Source of the DNA: a virus
Direction: 5' to 3' (one strand)
Length of the DNA: 23,397 nucleotides
IMG/VR virus record: IMGVR_UViG_3300020451_000676
Location: 1-23,397 of that record
In this document: positions 22,826 to 23,397 of the stretch, piece by piece
How the letters are laid out: each line of letters begins with the position of its first letter
Position numbering within the stretch: the stretch's first letter is position 1
The notes under the pieces: generated by a model
Told to the model about the DNA's origin: nothing
The model's input: the letters and a program-made list of their open reading frames with translations, nothing else
Databases searched by the model: none
Position numbers and translations under genes: made by a program

Positions 22826-23056
22826 ATGGAAGCTACTATAGTAACCCTGACCCTGACGACATTAGTGTCGTTCCTTGCCTTATTAGTCGGAGGTATGATA
22901 GGATGGATGGCACGACAGCACTCTTATGAGACTACACCCCAGATGGTTTACACTCACCCTGAGATGTTTGATGAGAATGGTCACTTAGTGCCCGATGAAA
23001 TTGTAGCTGTGAGGTTTGAACAAACTTATGACAACGAAGAAGACGACGAAAACTAA
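22826..23056 (+). CDS. Small single-pass membrane protein
   Basis: This 76-residue protein has one N-terminal hydrophobic segment (about residues 4-28, ending LVGGMIGWMARQ), then a soluble, acidic tail rich in Glu, Asp and Asn ending in EEDDEN. I chose ATG 22826 because GGAG at 22815-22818 lies 7 bases upstream; the more upstream TTG at 22811 would put that site inside the gene. Similar small membrane proteins are frequent hypothetical genes in T4-like cyanophages. Orientation N-out/C-in or the reverse cannot be decided. Its 3' end overlaps the next gene by 29 bases. Function unknown. Confidence 0.7.
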   Translation: MEATIVTLTLTTLVSFLALLVGGMIGWMARQHSYETTPQMVYTHPEMFDENGHLVPDEIVAVRFEQTYDNEEDDEN

Positions 23057-23397
23057 ACCAGTTCCTAAACTGGAACCCAACCCCTTTATGCATGAAATAC
23101 TGGAGTTGGCTTCCAGACAAAGGAGTTCTAAAGCAAAGGCAGAAGTTCTTGCAGAGTACAGGTGTGATGCACTTGTTACTATTTTGATATGGAATTTTGA
23201 TGACACTTGTAAGTCTCTGTTACCTGAAGGTGCAGTACCTTATTCAAGAGTGGAAGATCAAACACCATTCGATGATACTTTATCCTCAACAATGGATAAG
23301 GCAGTGAATAATAATTATGTACCTGATGAAGCAGTTAGGAATAAGCATACATCAATTCGTAAGGAGTTCCAGAACTTCTACAACTATTTACAGGGTG
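23028..23397 (+). CDS. Conserved cyanophage protein, DUF6433-like, 3' end cut by window
   Basis: The open frame runs from ATG 23028 to the window edge without a stop, giving 123 codons. It starts MTTKKTTKTKPVPKLEPNP, then FMHEILELASRQRSSKAKAEVLAEY, LVTILIWNFDDTCKSLLPEG and SIRKEFQNFYNYL. The combination of a Lys/Pro-rich start, a helix with ASRQRSSKAKAEVL and a LIWNFD segment resembles a family of small T4-like cyanophage proteins (DUF6433) of unknown function. The family name is from memory and moderate in certainty. It overlaps the membrane protein gene by 29 bases in another frame. Confidence 0.7.
   Translation, partial: MTTKKTTKTKPVPKLEPNPFMHEILELASRQRSSKAKAEVLAEYRCDALVTILIWNFDDTCKSLLPEGAVPYSRVEDQTPFDDTLSSTMDKAVNNNYVPDEAVRNKHTSIRKEFQNFYNYLQG

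Noticed and set aside
1-23397. Search for tRNA genes, CRISPR arrays, insertion sequences and attachment sites.
   Set aside because: No cloverleaf candidates, regularly spaced repeats, transposase or integrase motifs were seen by eye; short AT-rich gaps leave little room for them.

Overview
The window looks like the genome of a T4-like marine cyanophage (contractile-tailed myovirus of Synechococcus or Prochlorococcus). The evidence is compact gene packing with almost everything on one strand, AT-rich sequence, T4-type late promoters (NATAAATA) in front of gene blocks, cyanophage-style tail-fibre proteins, a glutaredoxin, and a ferredoxin-dependent bilin reductase, a class of gene that cyanophages carry to alter phycobilin synthesis in their hosts. 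No tRNA, rRNA, CRISPR array, transposon or integrase was seen. No gap between genes exceeds about 110 bases.

Layout. (1) 6-7455 is a structural block: a 1386-residue fibre or baseplate-type protein, a hairpin, a late promoter, three tandem paralogues of about 260 residues that are about 10% cysteine and glycine-rich, a terminator-like hairpin, a second late promoter, and a tail-fibre-assembly-chaperone-like protein. (2) 7472-8014 is a lone 2-oxoglutarate/Fe(II) oxygenase. (3) 8081-17244 is a run of eleven + strand genes behind a late promoter, mostly joined by ATGA/TAATG overlaps or gaps of 0-10 bases: GT9-type glycosyltransferase, full-length carbamoyltransferase, 2OG oxygenase, FAD-dependent halogenase, 2OG oxygenase, HldC-type nucleotidyltransferase, HldA-type PfkB kinase, N-terminal half of a second carbamoyltransferase, HAD phosphatase, cupin, and prolyl-4-hydroxylase-like oxygenase. 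hldD, on the opposite strand (17228-18019), runs into its end. (4) 18086-19984 is a second fibre-type protein that shares two domains with the first. (5) 20013-22589 holds a glutaredoxin, a PebA-like bilin reductase on the minus strand, and a third carbamoyltransferase. (6) 22586-23397 holds small phage genes and a partial DUF6433-like gene.

How the genes fit together. The kinase, HAD phosphatase, nucleotidyltransferase and epimerase are the four last steps of ADP-L-glycero-beta-D-manno-heptose synthesis, and the GT9 protein belongs to the heptosyltransferase family. The carbamoyltransferases, halogenase and oxygenases would be tailoring enzymes. My main inference is a phage-encoded pathway that makes and decorates a heptose-type sugar. 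The product would go on the host surface or, because the operon has a late promoter and sits between fibre genes, on the virion itself. The product is not known from sequence. Family assignments are strong for hldD, the halogenase, the full-length carbamoyltransferases and the glutaredoxin, and weaker for exact substrates.
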